Part shown: positions 19,224 to 30,408 of the stretch, in pieces
Numbering within the stretch: position 1 is the stretch's first letter
How the letters are laid out: every line of letters begins with the position of its first letter
From: Rhynchopus euleeides
Taxonomy: Eukaryota; Euglenozoa; Diplonemea; Diplonemida; Diplonemidae
Length of the DNA: 64,000 nucleotides
Direction of reading: 5' to 3'
Assembly (NCBI GenBank): GCA_963210315.1
Contig: OY723294.1
Location: forward strand, 310,001-374,000
Made by a program: the position numbers and the translations under genes
The notes under the pieces: generated by a model
Database searches by the model: none
The model's input: only the letters and a program-made list of their open reading frames with translations
Told to the model about the DNA's origin: nothing

Positions 19224-21155
19224 GCCTGTGAAAAGTTAGCAGCGCCCTGCAGGGTGGTGTGGCTCTGTGTGTGTGTTGCAATCAATCAGGAGGCATGCGC
19301 CCGCTCAGCGTGGTGCATGGTCATAAAGACGATCCTCAAGCTTCCGTAGCTGAGCGACGGGTGTGTCTAGGCAGGCGTTGGTTCCCAACCCCCACCCAAT
19401 ACACCCTCCCTTCAGGGGGGCAGCGCAGCACAGCACAGCACAGTGCAGAGCAGGCCTGTGGAGATCCTTACTGCGGATGTGAACAGGGCACGGTGAAGAG
19501 AGGGGGGGGCGCGCCTGTGTGGTGACCACCGTTAACAGGAGCCGGCAGACCTTCCTTGAGGGGATGTCAGCCCCGCTCGGGTATATTTTTGCTGTGTTTC
19601 GTGGGAGCATGCGACCGGTGTCACCACACATGGCACATCCCGCGACACACAACATACCCCCCTTCACCGCCGCCATTCAGCCACGAGGACATATTGGGAT
19701 AAACTAACTGAACAAACAAAATCAGAGAAAGGGGGGGGGGGGGGGAGACGAGGAAGATCGCAGCTGCTCTGCGCCAAGCTAAGCCAAGGGGAGACCAACG
19801 TTGCGTGGGGCTCACGCGAAGGGCACTCTCGCTGTTCCGCCGCAGAACTGTCGCATCAGAGCGGAAACAGATGTTGGCTTGGCAGGGGCCGGTACCGAAC
19901 AGTAAGCCTGTTGCAGGATAACCCGGTGCGCTGTGCTTCATGATCAGAGCAAATGACATCCTGTTCTCTCTCACCCCCCCCCCCCGGTCCTCTGGGGGTG
20001 GACAAGAACCAAAAACGTAAGATATTTCTTGGCACGGGCTGGGGGGAAAAAGAATGCAGCCCGCGTGTCAAAATAGGTACGCTAACGGGTATGTCAAAAA
20101 AAAATGGAGAAAGGGAGGAGTCACTTCTTTTGCGCTGCAGGGATTCCAAAGTAAAAACAGCACCCCGATCTGAAAGGGCATCACACGGGTTTTGTTTGTG
20201 CACACAGGAAGGATGTACGTTGCACTGTGCACTGCCAACAGCCTTGTTTTACTGTCACAAGCAAGATTGTTTGTGTAAAAAAAAGGGAAGTTAGGCGGTT
20301 TCACGCACGACGGGGCCATAAAAATGACACCATCGGAAAAAATAAGGGTGCTGAATCTGGCAAAATGAGCTCCCCCCTCCTCTTGGCGAAAGAAGGTGGC
20401 ATGTGGTGTTCCGTGTGCGGCAATGCAGCAATTTGCAGGCACCGCATTTTCAATGTAGAATCCTGCGGCAACCACGCATTCCTTCACGAAACACAAAACC
20501 CACCTCAAAATGGAAAGCGATAGGATAACCAGAAGGGTGAAAAGGGAGGGGCCGGGGGCGGGGGGGAATGGGATAAGCGGTGGGAAGGGGGAGGAGGGGG
20601 GTGTGGGCCTTGAACCCCACTACACCCCCCACCCTCCCCCCTGCACACCACACGTGTTGCCTGCACTGCACCACCCCAAGCAAAACCACCCGATACGTGC
20701 CGAGCTGCTGTGGACCATGAACGCCTTATGGTGGCAAACCAGGCCGGGCAGACAACCAGCACGTCTCAGATATGTCGGTTGGGAGTGGTGGTGAGGGAGC
20801 AGGGAAGGGGAAGGGCGTCTGGAAAATCCCAGCGCAGACCTCATTCTCTCCGTGTCACAACTGTGCCAGGTGTGGCAAGCCCTGGAAGGAGAAGCGAGAA
20901 GGTTTGGCTCTGTCGACGCTTCCACCCCGCGCCTGTGTCAAGGCGAGAGGGTGCGGATCACGGCGTGCGGGTCCTGACAAGCAGCACCTTCCCCCCACAC
21001 ACACCGAGTGACCAAAGCTCGGAAGCCGTGGTGAAGGGCACTCACCCAAGAGAAGGCGATAACAACGAAAGTTGGTGTGTATCTTCGGAGGCGAGCCAAC
21101 ACACACACCCCAACCCCCACCAGACTGAACCTATATCGCATCCCTCCACCGTTGC
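19224..21155. other. Long intergenic region with no recognisable gene
   Basis: 1.9 kb between the DUF4116 protein and the DUF1295 protein. Frames of up to about 165 codons occur on both strands, but none has a domain, biased third positions or a plausible acceptor. It includes a short tandem CAGCA run at 19430-19444, a G-tract at 19731-19744 and a C-tract at 19975-19984. Decayed mobile sequence is possible, but I found no inverted ends. Confidence 0.4.
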
Positions 21156-22079
21156 TCAGACGCAGTCGTTTGCGTCAGGCTCCTCCCGGCAGCAGCAGGT
21201 GGGGTAAGGGAACAGGACAGGGACGCGGCGCTTGTACTTCTCGTATTCGGGCTGGCCGCCCCACTTCTCGTCAGCCTTCTTCTCCAGAAGCGGCACGCCG
21301 CTGACGAAGTTGATGAGGAGGAAGACGAAGATGGGCGAGATGACGCAGACCCACTGCCCGCCGCGGGTGAACCATGTCGCGGCGATGACCAGCACACCCA
21401 CCCACAGCGTGATCTCGCCTGCGTAGTTGGGGTGGCGCGACAGGCTCCACAGGCCCACGTCGATGTACTTCCCGCGGTTGCTCTCATCCGCCCGCCACAC
21501 CCGCTTCTGGTGGTCTGCGATGATCTCGGCGGCGAAACCCACCGCCCAGATGCAGATCCCGACGTAGTGCGACCACGACCACCCCTTCCGCTCCGTCGCC
21601 GCGATGCCTGCCGCCGCAGCCATCACCGTGAGGAACACCCAGAGCCCCTGCAGGCTCCAGGCGACGAAGAAGGGGGCGAACTTTGTTTTGATCTCGTCGA
21701 ACCGGACGTCCTTCCCGTCGGCGATGACACGGGTGACGAGGAAGAAGCCGAGACGCATGGCCCAGACGTACACCATGGAGGCCAGCATCCAGGCCACAGG
21801 GCTGATGCCGTCGCCGCGGAAGTGTGCCACAAGCAGGGAAAGGGTCACCATCGTGATGTAGGTTATCGACCCGACAATGTCGTAGAACTTCTCCGTCTGC
21901 AGCAGGAATGCCGGGATGAAGGCGACCCACTGGATGACGAAGCAGGGGATGGCCAGTGCGGTGAGCACCGGCAGCCCGGCCACCTTCGGACCCCCGATGG
22001 CATAGCCCAGCCCGATGGCGGTGCCGAAGGCCCCCAAGGCAATGGGGAGGCACAGGTAGTTCAGAGCGTTGCTCGGCAT
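21156..22079 (-). CDS. DUF1295 / steroid 5-alpha-reductase-like membrane protein
   Basis: 307 residues with about seven hydrophobic segments. The C-terminal half has the family signature: KYIDVGLWSLSRHPNYAGE followed by a tryptophan-glycine pair and, near the end, EYEKYKRRVPVLFPYP. This matches DUF1295 proteins, relatives of steroid 5-alpha-reductases and isoprenylcysteine methyltransferases, which act on lipids or sterols in the ER membrane. Actual substrate unknown. The final TCCCREEPDANDCV is a cysteine-rich tail outside the family core. The Met at 22079 starts just before the first hydrophobic helix. Upstream on the coding strand is a CTTCAG, then a T-rich tract, then ACACA and the ATG. 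The C-tract and recurrent motif copy 2 lie further upstream. Confidence 0.87.
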   Translation of the reverse strand: MPSNALNYLCLPIALGAFGTAIGLGYAIGGPKVAGLPVLTALAIPCFVIQWVAFIPAFLLQTEKFYDIVGSITYITMVTLSLLVAHFRGDGISPVAWMLASMVYVWAMRLGFFLVTRVIADGKDVRFDEIKTKFAPFFVAWSLQGLWVFLTVMAAAAGIAATERKGWSWSHYVGICIWAVGFAAEIIADHQKRVWRADESNRGKYIDVGLWSLSRHPNYAGEITLWVGVLVIAATWFTRGGQWVCVISPIFVFLLINFVSGVPLLEKKADEKWGGQPEYEKYKRRVPVLFPYPTCCCREEPDANDCV

Positions 22080-22241
22080 TGTGTAAAAAAAAGAAAAGCT
22101 GAAGGCAGAAAGAGCCGCCCCTGCGAAGAAGGGATATGTGTGTGGTGTGACGAGAGTTATGATGAGAGGCGGTGCGTCGGAGGAGAGAGATTGCATCATC
22201 CTTTGAGGAAGAAAGAGCCGAGAGAGAGGGGGGGGGGGGGA

Positions 22242-22270
22242 GTTTGATCGTCAAGAGTGAATGAAAAAGA
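22242..22270 (-). promoter_or_regulatory. Recurrent upstream motif, copy 2 (diverged)
   Basis: On the coding strand it reads CATTCACTCTTGACGATCAA then AC and a long C-tract, about 165 bp upstream of the DUF1295 gene start. One base differs from the copies at 14727 and 49138. Confidence 0.4.
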
Positions 22271-22380
22271 GCCGACAGAGGGGGGATGCGAGGGTTTTCC
22301 CTGAAGCCTTACGACCTCTGAAGGAGGTAGGGCACCATCAATCAGGTGGGTCCGGCAGACCCCTCACCACACCACCGCAG

Positions 22381-23175
22381 TCACGCCTGCTGCTGCACCA
22401 CCGATGCGACTGCAACACCTCTGACGGAGTTGAAGCACACCACACAGGGAGACTGCAACAGATCCTCGGGTGACAGGACACGCTCCTCCACCGCACCCCC
22501 CTCCAGCAGGTGCTGCCGCAGGACACCTGGGAGAAGCCCGTCTGATAGAGGCGGGGTGAACCAGCCGCTGCCCCCGCCCTCGCCTCCCACCAGATAGCAT
22601 GCGATGTTGGTGAAGGTCCCCTCTGTCAGATGCCCTGCGGCGTTCACCAACACCACGTCGAACACCTCCGGCGACGACCTGCTGCCGTGCACCTCCGCAT
22701 ACACATCACGCCAGGTCGTCTTATGGGTGAAGAAGAACCGGCTGCCAGGCGCCGCCGTGTCGACCCTCCTGCAGGACACCTCCAGGGAGACGCGGGGGAA
22801 TGCCTCGGTGCCGAAGCCCCCCTCCCCGCATCCCACCGCTGCAGGGAGGCGCAGCAGAGGGCCTTCTGCAGGGATGCGCCAGCCCAGAGGCACGTCCCTG
22901 TGGTTGAGGTGGAGGCCGCCGTTGCTGTCTGTCTCCAGGCGCAGCATGCGGAGGGGTGGCGAGTCGGCGCTGTGCTCCTCGCCATACTGCTGCAGGGCAG
23001 CCATCCCGCGTGCCGCGGTGGCGGCGGCATCGGCAGGCCATCCGGCAGAGTCGCGCAGCTCGGAGAGCGTTGCCTCGAGGCGGCGGCGGTGGCCCTCAGC
23101 CAGCAGGAGCTTGCCGCCGTGCCAGCCGACGGACTCCAGCACCCGGAAGTCGGGTGCGGTTTGGGGTTGTTCCAT
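22381..23175 (-). CDS. Class IV PLP enzyme, aminodeoxychorismate-lyase-like
   Basis: 264 residues. Fold type IV PLP enzymes include branched-chain aminotransferase, D-amino-acid aminotransferase and 4-amino-4-deoxychorismate lyase (PabC, which makes p-aminobenzoate for folate). The N-terminus (FRVLESVGWHGGKLLLAEGH, then RRRLEATLSEL) has the PabC layout. FFFTHKTTWRDVY (148-159) matches the HKTTRR-type segment of the PabC domain found fused to PabB, with K152 the likely Schiff-base lysine. VVLVNAAGHLTEGTFTNIAC (174-193) and SDGLLPGVLRQHLL (211-224) are the cofactor-binding loops. It is somewhat short but complete at both ends. Lyase and aminotransferase cannot be told apart with certainty by reading. 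Start chosen at 23175, close before the first strand. Confidence 0.82.
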   Translation of the reverse strand: MEQPQTAPDFRVLESVGWHGGKLLLAEGHRRRLEATLSELRDSAGWPADAAATAARGMAALQQYGEEHSADSPPLRMLRLETDSNGGLHLNHRDVPLGWRIPAEGPLLRLPAAVGCGEGGFGTEAFPRVSLEVSCRRVDTAAPGSRFFFTHKTTWRDVYAEVHGSRSSPEVFDVVLVNAAGHLTEGTFTNIACYLVGGEGGGSGWFTPPLSDGLLPGVLRQHLLEGGAVEERVLSPEDLLQSPCVVCFNSVRGVAVASVVQQQA

Positions 23176-23906
23176 AGAGAGGAGAGGAATTGCTAGAGGA
23201 GGGTATGCGGGTGGCAAACAGGGTCAAGCAGGGTGGAGATAAAGAAGAGAGGCCCCCTTCCCTGCTGTGCAGTAGCGTCTGGGTTTAAGGAGAGTGTGGC
23301 AAGGGGGTGAGGGGTGGGGCTGCATGCTTCTTTTGGTTTGATTCAGTCGTTAGCGCTGGTGGTGGGTGGGGCAGGGTGGTGCGCTGGGGCCTGGAAAGCA
23401 CCCAAGGCAACCTCGTCCCCGGGGGAGGCAAGGGGCAGGGTGAGGGGATGCCGCAACAGGGCAGGCCGCGTGTAAATGGTAGACCGATTAGGCGTGTTCT
23501 TTGTTGGCAAAGCAATGCCGGTGTGCCTCTGTGCCTTATAAACACACGCGAAAGCAGTGTGTGGAATAAGAAAGACGCACGGAAAGCCTGGCAGAGGTAG
23601 GCAGAGAGAGGTGGGAGAGAGGGAGAAGCAAATCCGTTTGGAGGCAATACCTGAGGCGACACTTGGATGACTTGAATAGGCTGGAACGAATGTGAACTAT
23701 TTTTTGATGCCAGAACCTGTCTCAGGCCACAGCATAAGTAAGACTCTTGGCAGGGGCGCACGACACGCATGCACGCCCTTCCACCGCCTGCACAAAACAC
23801 AACGGAACTGGAACAACTGTCAAAACAATGATATCCGGCAATCGTTTGCTTTTTTCCTCGCTTTTCTCACTGCGCGGGCTTCTCAGACAAGACAACCTGC
23901 ATGGGG
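23176..23906. other. Intergenic DNA between the class IV PLP gene and the giant IQ protein
   Basis: No gene seen. It includes purine-rich segments and probably the 3' UTR of the giant IQ-protein gene. Confidence 0.4.
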
Positions 23907-26900
23907 CTAATCGAGACCTTCGGGATGCAGCATGCAATGCAGGCGACCACGCCGGAGACGCTGCCTGCGGCGCTCCTCCGTTTGCTGAAAATGGCGGCTG
24001 ACAACACGCTGGAGGTTCGCATCGCGCACGAGCTTATGCCGCGTGCGCCACCCACGGAAGGTCTTCTGTATCTGCGTGGCACAGATATACCGGCAGGCGT
24101 CGTGCCGCTGCCGCCTCACCGCCTCCCTCTCGAAGGCCTTGAGGCGGGTGCGGAGGCGGGACGCCTGCCCACGCGTGACTGCCCCCACCGCCTGTGTCCT
24201 CTCCGCACTCTCCACGGCAGCCAACCGCCCCAACGCCTTCTGGCGCTCCACGCTGATGGCGATACGCCGCACGCTCTCCTCCGACACCAGCATCTGGCAG
24301 ACTAGCAGCGCATTGCTGACCTGCAGCACGGCACGTGCGCCGGGGGGCGCGTGCTGCGCACCCCCAGGCTCTGCCTGCTGCCACGCCCTGCGGGCACGCT
24401 TCTCCCTCGCATGCCTCGAGATGATGCGCTCCACATCGACCCTGTGGAACTGCTGCTTCTGCATGCTCTCGAGGTACACCAGCCCGCTGGAGTATTTATC
24501 TATGGAGTGCACGTAATCCAGCCGCATCTTCCAATCCTCCAGCTTCACCTGCCGCAGCAGCTCCCTGCCCCCAGCCTCCTGCCCCGAGATCCCCTCCCGC
24601 GCAGCAGCCTCTGCCGACACGAGGGGCTTGCTCATCAGCTCGACGTTCTTCACATAGCGCTCCTGCCGCACGGCTTGATCGAGGTCGTGCCACAGCTTGC
24701 AGAACCCGGCTGCCATATCGCTGCCGTGCTCCCTGAGGGCCTGGTGCTGTGCCACCGTGAGCAAGCTGCTGCTGGCGGGGAAGGCAGCGCCACCGCCGCC
24801 ACCACCAGCGCCGCGCAATGCGGAGCGTGCCTTCGCAACCTCGGCGAGCTCTGCCTGCCTGCGTGCCTCCTTCGACACGGCGCCGCGCTGCGCCACCACC
24901 TTGCGGCGCGAGCTCTCCAGCGAGGCCTCCAGGCTCCTGTTGCGCGCCTCGATCCGCATCCCTGCCAGCGTGGCGCCGTGCGGCAGGGCCAGGGCCTCCA
25001 GCAGCACCCCGATGGAGGCCAGCGGCGCCACCTGCCGCCACCTGTGGCCCTGCTCCGACAGCAGCACCACGCGCCTGCGGCGCTCCTCCAGAGCGAGGGC
25101 AGACAGGCGGTGGTGCAGCTGGTGCAGCGAGCGGAGCTCTTCGGCGCCTGCGGCTTCGGCAGAGGCGATAGCGTCACGCCCTTCACCCTCCGTGTCGAGC
25201 AGGTCGACGGCACTCAGGAAGGCCCCCGGGTCGTAGAGCAGCGCACACCTCGCGCTGATGTCGACACGCAGGCCGCGCAGCGCATCCAGCAGCAGACGCG
25301 ACTTCGCCTCATCCAGAGATAGGGCCATCATGGGCACAGCCGTGGCGAAGAAGGTGTCAGCCCTTTTGCACCCCTCCTCGCGTCTCACGCAGAGGTTGGC
25401 GGCGCGGGTGCCGTCCATCAGGGCAGGGCATGTGATTGCCTCCGCGAAGGAGTCGGAGAAGGCCTTCTCGATGCGCGCCCTGGCCAGCTTCTCCGCATCG
25501 ATCACATCGAAGGCAGCCCCGACGAGGCACGCCGGGTCAAACGCGTTGAGAAAAAACGACTCGTTCAGAAGAATCGACTGCGCCTGCCTCCTGTCAAACC
25601 GGCTGATATGCTCCACAACCTTCTTATTCTCGAAAAACAGCCCCCCTGCAGCCTGCAGGTAGGCCCGCTGCGCTGCTTCGTCGTGCTGCATGAGGAACAA
25701 GGGGTGTGTCACTGTGGTGAGAAACTCCTTCTCCACGAGGTGTTGATACTTGGCCGCCTTCTCCCTCCTCCTCCTCTCCTCAGAGATCCTCTGCGCCGCC
25801 ATACGGAAGTGCCTCAGCATGCTCCCCCTCGACTCCGCCTCACACGCGTGCAGCCTCGCAGAGCCCTCCGTCGTCTCCTCCAGCAGGCCGAGGCACTGCT
25901 CTATGAAATGCTGCTGCTCCGCGAAGACGGAGCGTCGCCGGTTTCTCTCCCCCAGCAGCATCCCCTGCATCGCCTCCCTGAAGAGCTCGCTGAGTGACAC
26001 AGCCGCCGCCTCCACATAGCACCGCATCTGCATGGCAAACCCCTCGAGGTGGACCAGCCTCGCCCCGAAGTGAAACCCGCTGACTGCGCTGAACAGCACA
26101 TCCCCCTCCACCCTCCGCGCCTCCGACGCGGAGGCAAACGGAACACCCGCTGACACACCACCACCACCACCACCGCTAGGTGGGCCTGACACGCCAAAAC
26201 CCCCACAACGCAGATGCTGGATATGCCACAGAAGGGGGCCATTCCCAAGGGGGCTGGGGACCCCACCCCATTGGATCCCGGCTTGGCGTGAGAGGGAGGC
26301 CGAGGAGGCAGACCGGTGGTGGAGGGAAGGGTTGCCCTGGGGGGCTTCGCCAAAAGGGGGTGTGGCGCCCGCGCCTCGGGGGCTGCTCCAGGCAGGGAGG
26401 GATGCGGTTCTCCGGAGCGGGGCGGGGGAGAGGGTGGGGTGGGGCGAGGTGCCCACCCCAGTGGTGCGGAGGGTGGTGTCCCACCGGTGGGGGGTGCGGA
26501 CCGCCACCCCGAGGTCCATCGCATTCTCCGCCGCCGCGCCGCGGCAGTCCTCATCGACAAGCCTCCAGCAGCGCGACACATCATGGGCAAACCCCAACAG
26601 CGCAGTGGGGCAGCGCCCCGCTGCCCCCCCACCCCCCACCTCTCTCAAGGGCTTCAACGACACGGCGGAGCTGGCCCGGCGCTGGGTTTTTTCAACCAAC
26701 ACAGGGGCCTCCCCACTCCCGACCCCCTCCCCCCCCCCTCCGGGGGAGGGCGCTGCCTTGGAGGAGGAGGAGGAAGAGGGGATCACCAAACTGAGGGCCC
26801 TCCGTCTCCTCACCCCCGCCGCCCTGCGCTGTTGTATCCGCCTCCCCGACGCGGTGATGAATTGGAGGCTCAGGTGGGCGGACTCCTCGAGGAAAACCCT

Positions 26901-29474
26901 CTCGGATGCCTCCTGCCAGCAGACAGCTGTGAGGAGCGACGGCGGGGCCAGCGGGGAGAACCGCGGGTTGGAGAAGGAATTGGAGGAGGAGGGGGTGGCG
27001 GTGGCGGCACACCTCCATGCTGCACAGCCCAGGCCGACGCGGCGGAGGGTCGTGGGGGAGACGGGGAGCAGATCTGGCAGGGAGAGGTCCCCAGAGGAGG
27101 AGGGGGAAACCTGCCCTGCAGCCGTGATGATGTCGAAGGAGCGGAGTGCGGATACCACCTCCGATATCCCAGCCCCTCCGGTGATGGAGGCGCGGCGGCG
27201 GATCGATTCGGTGCAGAGGCGGAGCTGCTCCATCCTGGCGGAGACCGCTGCCCCATGGAGGTGGCAGCTTAGGTAGAGAGCAGAGGCAACTGCGCACTGC
27301 ACAGCCTCGGTGTAGGCGCGGTGCATCCCCTCCGCGTGCTCCAACATCAAGGGGAGGCTCTGCGTCACGACAAATCCACGGAGCTCCATGGGGAGATCAT
27401 CGCCCAGCAGAGAGAGAGGCGAGGCTTTCTGTTTGGCAGCGGAGACCATGCCGAGGTTATCCCCCCGGGAGGAGCGTTGGAGTGGAGAGAGAGGGTTGTA
27501 AAACAGAGCGGATGCGGTGTATAAATCCTCCTCCACCGACACGACGATGTCCCCGGTGAGGGTCTCTGCGGGGGAGATGCAGAGGGAGACCAGACGCCTC
27601 CGACTCGCCAGACCCTCCGCCTTCGAATGCATCGCGGAAAGGGCTGAGGCTGCCGCAGCCTCGAGGTAGTTTCGCGACACCGCCTCAAAATGGAACAAGG
27701 TACAACACGGCCCGGCCACCCGGGTGAAGGCCTGCCGCACCCCCTCCGCTACCCTCCACATCTTCAGGGAACGGCCCTCTCTGAGGCGCACAGCCCTCGC
27801 AGCGGAGAGCTGGTCCTTCTCCAGGGAGGCACGCCTCCCCCTCTCGGCCTGAGAAATACCCTGGAGGAGGGTGACGACCTCCTGGCTGTGCATCAGCCTC
27901 TGTTCCCTAAGGGAGGCTGCTGCCACTGCGGAGGTGAACCTCTCGAGGAGACCCCTGCGCAAGGCGTGCTTCTCCAGGAGGGAGATGCGTTGGGAAGACT
28001 CCTCGTTGGATACACCGCTGCGGGTGTTACCCTCATCGGAGAGGGTTTTGGAGCACATCTCGGAAAAATCCGCCCCCTGCGCAACACACACCGTTGTATA
28101 CCCTGCCCTCTCCGAGGCGGCAACCCCATGCCGGGAGATCTCCTCCTCTGTGGACACCTCCTCCATCGCGCAGACCGCATCATGGAGAAACATCCGGTAC
28201 CCCTCCTTGGTTTCCCACCCCCGCACGACACCTCCGGCTGCCGAGATGCGGAAGGCACCCATGAGGTGGGCCGACGTGGCGGATCTTGCATAAACCCCCT
28301 CCTCCGCCTCGATGGAGGCGCGGGCAACCCGCTCGGCGTGGAGGAGGGCAACCGACGGCAGGGTGGCTCTGATGTGATCCCGGAGAGAGACGATTTCGCC
28401 AAACGCGTCTGCCTCCGCTGCAGCGAGGATCCTCCTCCGGAGCCCGTGGAGGTGTGGGAGCTCGGAGAGGTGGGAAACGATATCCCCCGTCTTCCAGAGG
28501 AGGTCCGCCGCGGCGGCGCGGAGGCGGCGCTCCTCCTGCGCAATCCGACCCCGGGAGGCGCACTCATCACCCGCGACCCAGGTGATGGTGGCGGCTTCCC
28601 GGAGGAATTGTGCGAAGTGTCGCTCCGCCTCGACACGCCAGGCCCACCAAATCATCTCCGGGGGTGCGTAGGCCCACTCCGCAATGTCCGCTGCGCGGAT
28701 CCCGAAGATGAGGTAGCAGAGGGCGACGCGCGACTCCGCCTCCAGAGCAACCACCCCTGAGATGCGCTGTGCCAGCAATGCCTCCGACTCTGCCCTGCGC
28801 CGCGCGATGCTCAGGTCGTCGCTGAGCCCGGTGGGGCGCCGCCGGGGTGGGGGCTGCTGCTGCTGATGGTGCTCTTCGTGGTGGCGGGGGTGGCGGTGGT
28901 GCGAACCCCACCCACCCCACGGAGCAGAAACCTCATCCCCCTTCCCCCACCGCCTCTCCGCAGCCTCCGAGGGAAACACCTCCTCCGCGTCCCCCTCTGC
29001 TGGCACACCGCTGCTGTTGGCAGAGCTGGTGGTGCGTTCGTGGAAGGGGTGGGGGAGGTGGTGGTGGTGGTGTTGGTGCTGCTCCAACCCTATGCGCCGA
29101 AGCACATTGGGATCGCACCGCGTGAGGGAGGTGTGGGGCGCCGCGGGGGAGGCGGTGGTGGGTGCCTGAAAAACATGCGCGGCAGGGGCGGTGCTCCCGA
29201 CATAGCTGACAGTCGGGTTGTCGGCGCGGGGGTGCGCCTTGCCGGGCCCCCCACCCTTTGGGCCCGCCGCACCCCCGGGGGGAGACAGCATCCCATAGCG
29301 GGCGTAGTGCTGCGCATGGGCATCGTGCAGCCTCCGCCGGACCTCCTCCTTCCTGTGCAGCTGCAGGCTCTGCAGAGACGATGCGATCGACACCTTGGAC
29401 ACCAGCTCCTCAGCCTCGATAAGGCCCCGCTGGCGTGACTCCTCATCGTGAGAACTTTCATAGGGTTCCAGCAT
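23907..29474 (-). CDS. Giant helical IQ-motif protein (1855 residues), cytoskeletal type
   Basis: A single uninterrupted frame of 5568 bp. The Met at 29474 is fixed by an acceptor (CGACGCACAG) one base before the ATG; the 48 in-frame codons further upstream are proline and threonine rich and look intergenic. The sequence is almost entirely charged helix. Many segments follow a loose pattern of glutamate and arginine at heptad-like spacing, with recurring EAxxR..., ALRRGLLER-like and RRIAISVERQK-like units. Low-complexity Gly/Ser/Pro segments interrupt it (for example around 26150-26500). Near the C-terminus ATQIQKTFRGWRTRHKLVRD (about residues 1799-1818) is a clear IQ motif for calmodulin or centrin binding. 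I recognise no catalytic domain. A flagellar or cortical cytoskeleton role is inference from architecture. Long frames on the opposite strand at 26300-27280 are shadows. Confidence 0.8.
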   Translation of the reverse strand: MLEPYESSHDEESRQRGLIEAEELVSKVSIASSLQSLQLHRKEEVRRRLHDAHAQHYARYGMLSPPGGAAGPKGGGPGKAHPRADNPTVSYVGSTAPAAHVFQAPTTASPAAPHTSLTRCDPNVLRRIGLEQHQHHHHHLPHPFHERTTSSANSSGVPAEGDAEEVFPSEAAERRWGKGDEVSAPWGGWGSHHRHPRHHEEHHQQQQPPPRRRPTGLSDDLSIARRRAESEALLAQRISGVVALEAESRVALCYLIFGIRAADIAEWAYAPPEMIWWAWRVEAERHFAQFLREAATITWVAGDECASRGRIAQEERRLRAAAADLLWKTGDIVSHLSELPHLHGLRRRILAAAEADAFGEIVSLRDHIRATLPSVALLHAERVARASIEAEEGVYARSATSAHLMGAFRISAAGGVVRGWETKEGYRMFLHDAVCAMEEVSTEEEISRHGVAASERAGYTTVCVAQGADFSEMCSKTLSDEGNTRSGVSNEESSQRISLLEKHALRRGLLERFTSAVAAASLREQRLMHSQEVVTLLQGISQAERGRRASLEKDQLSAARAVRLREGRSLKMWRVAEGVRQAFTRVAGPCCTLFHFEAVSRNYLEAAAASALSAMHSKAEGLASRRRLVSLCISPAETLTGDIVVSVEEDLYTASALFYNPLSPLQRSSRGDNLGMVSAAKQKASPLSLLGDDLPMELRGFVVTQSLPLMLEHAEGMHRAYTEAVQCAVASALYLSCHLHGAAVSARMEQLRLCTESIRRRASITGGAGISEVVSALRSFDIITAAGQVSPSSSGDLSLPDLLPVSPTTLRRVGLGCAAWRCAATATPSSSNSFSNPRFSPLAPPSLLTAVCWQEASERVFLEESAHLSLQFITASGRRIQQRRAAGVRRRRALSLVIPSSSSSSKAAPSPGGGGEGVGSGEAPVLVEKTQRRASSAVSLKPLREVGGGGAAGRCPTALLGFAHDVSRCWRLVDEDCRGAAAENAMDLGVAVRTPHRWDTTLRTTGVGTSPHPTLSPAPLRRTASLPAWSSPRGAGATPPFGEAPQGNPSLHHRSASSASLSRQAGIQWGGVPSPLGNGPLLWHIQHLRCGGFGVSGPPSGGGGGGVSAGVPFASASEARRVEGDVLFSAVSGFHFGARLVHLEGFAMQMRCYVEAAAVSLSELFREAMQGMLLGERNRRRSVFAEQQHFIEQCLGLLEETTEGSARLHACEAESRGSMLRHFRMAAQRISEERRRREKAAKYQHLVEKEFLTTVTHPLFLMQHDEAAQRAYLQAAGGLFFENKKVVEHISRFDRRQAQSILLNESFFLNAFDPACLVGAAFDVIDAEKLARARIEKAFSDSFAEAITCPALMDGTRAANLCVRREEGCKRADTFFATAVPMMALSLDEAKSRLLLDALRGLRVDISARCALLYDPGAFLSAVDLLDTEGEGRDAIASAEAAGAEELRSLHQLHHRLSALALEERRRRVVLLSEQGHRWRQVAPLASIGVLLEALALPHGATLAGMRIEARNRSLEASLESSRRKVVAQRGAVSKEARRQAELAEVAKARSALRGAGGGGGGAAFPASSSLLTVAQHQALREHGSDMAAGFCKLWHDLDQAVRQERYVKNVELMSKPLVSAEAAAREGISGQEAGGRELLRQVKLEDWKMRLDYVHSIDKYSSGLVYLESMQKQQFHRVDVERIISRHAREKRARRAWQQAEPGGAQHAPPGARAVLQVSNALLVCQMLVSEESVRRIAISVERQKALGRLAAVESAERTQAVGAVTRGQASRLRTRLKAFEREAVRRQRHDACRYICATQIQKTFRGWRTRHKLVRDANLQRVVSRHFQQTEERRRQRLRRGRLHCMLHPEGLD

Positions 29475-30408
29475 ACTGTGCGTCGGGGGTGGGGAAAGGA
29501 CAGGCGGGGCGGGGTGCAGAGGGGAGAGTGGGTGGGCCCCACCTGAAGAGTCGTGCGGTGTGAGTGGGAGGAGGGTGTGGAGGGTGGCTGTGGAAGATGG
29601 CGTGGGGGAGTGGGGCACGGCTCCCCCCTCATGATCAATGAATCAATACAATTAGGTGGGGGGTAAAGAGTAGAATGTAGAATTGGTTGTTCCACGGTAT
29701 TAGGTGGGGGGGGGGGGGGGGTAGTACGGAGGGGTAGGGGAGAGGGGGAATGCCTGCTGCTGCTTGAAGGGATGTAACCCCCCCGCCACGCAAACCGGCG
29801 CAAGAAAGCTCGCGCCTCGAAGGCGGCGCAGAGGGGCGGGGGAGGGGGTGGTGGCTGTGGGTGATGCCACCCCCTGCAAAAACCCTCCCCTCTCCCTCAC
29901 CGTGGCGCGACCCTCCCCAGCACCAGCACCCCCGTCCCTTGTCCCCCCCCCCCCCCCTGCCAGACACCTTTACCATGAGACCTGAGATATAAAGGGTAGA
30001 TCACCACCTCAGAGCCCACATCGCGCTGCGGCACACCATCCCGAAGAATGACTTGGATGTGTGGCAAAAAAAACTGTCCGTCCCCCCTCCCCCCCCCCCC
30101 CCACAACTCACCACGTTTTTTTTAGAAGAAAGGTTGCTAGGCTAGAGTTTACCAAAAAAAATCACGGGATGAGACGCAAGAAAAAGACTGACTGGAGGGG
30201 GCGTGGGGAGGTGTAGGTGTATGAAGCAGTGCGAAGGAGACGACTCCGGCGCACAGATCCCCACAGACACACACGCCCCGTCACTGCCATCCCGACCTCA
30301 CACGGGATGTGGTTTCCACCTTCTGCACAACCTGCTCTGAACATCTGCAACGTACCCCCACTTCCACCTCCCCCACCTCATGATTCTGCCTTGGCAGCTG
30401 CTGCTCGC
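29475..30408. other. Intergenic DNA
   Basis: Contains a poly(G) tract (about 29706-29721), poly(C) tracts (29947-29957, 30090-30102) and an A-run. No gene seen. It holds the acceptor of the giant IQ protein and the 3' UTR of the glutaredoxin. Confidence 0.4.

Noticed and set aside
26316-27276. Two long plus-strand frames of over 310 codons
   Set aside because: Antisense to the giant IQ protein, with composition-driven Gly/Arg/Pro content and no motif.
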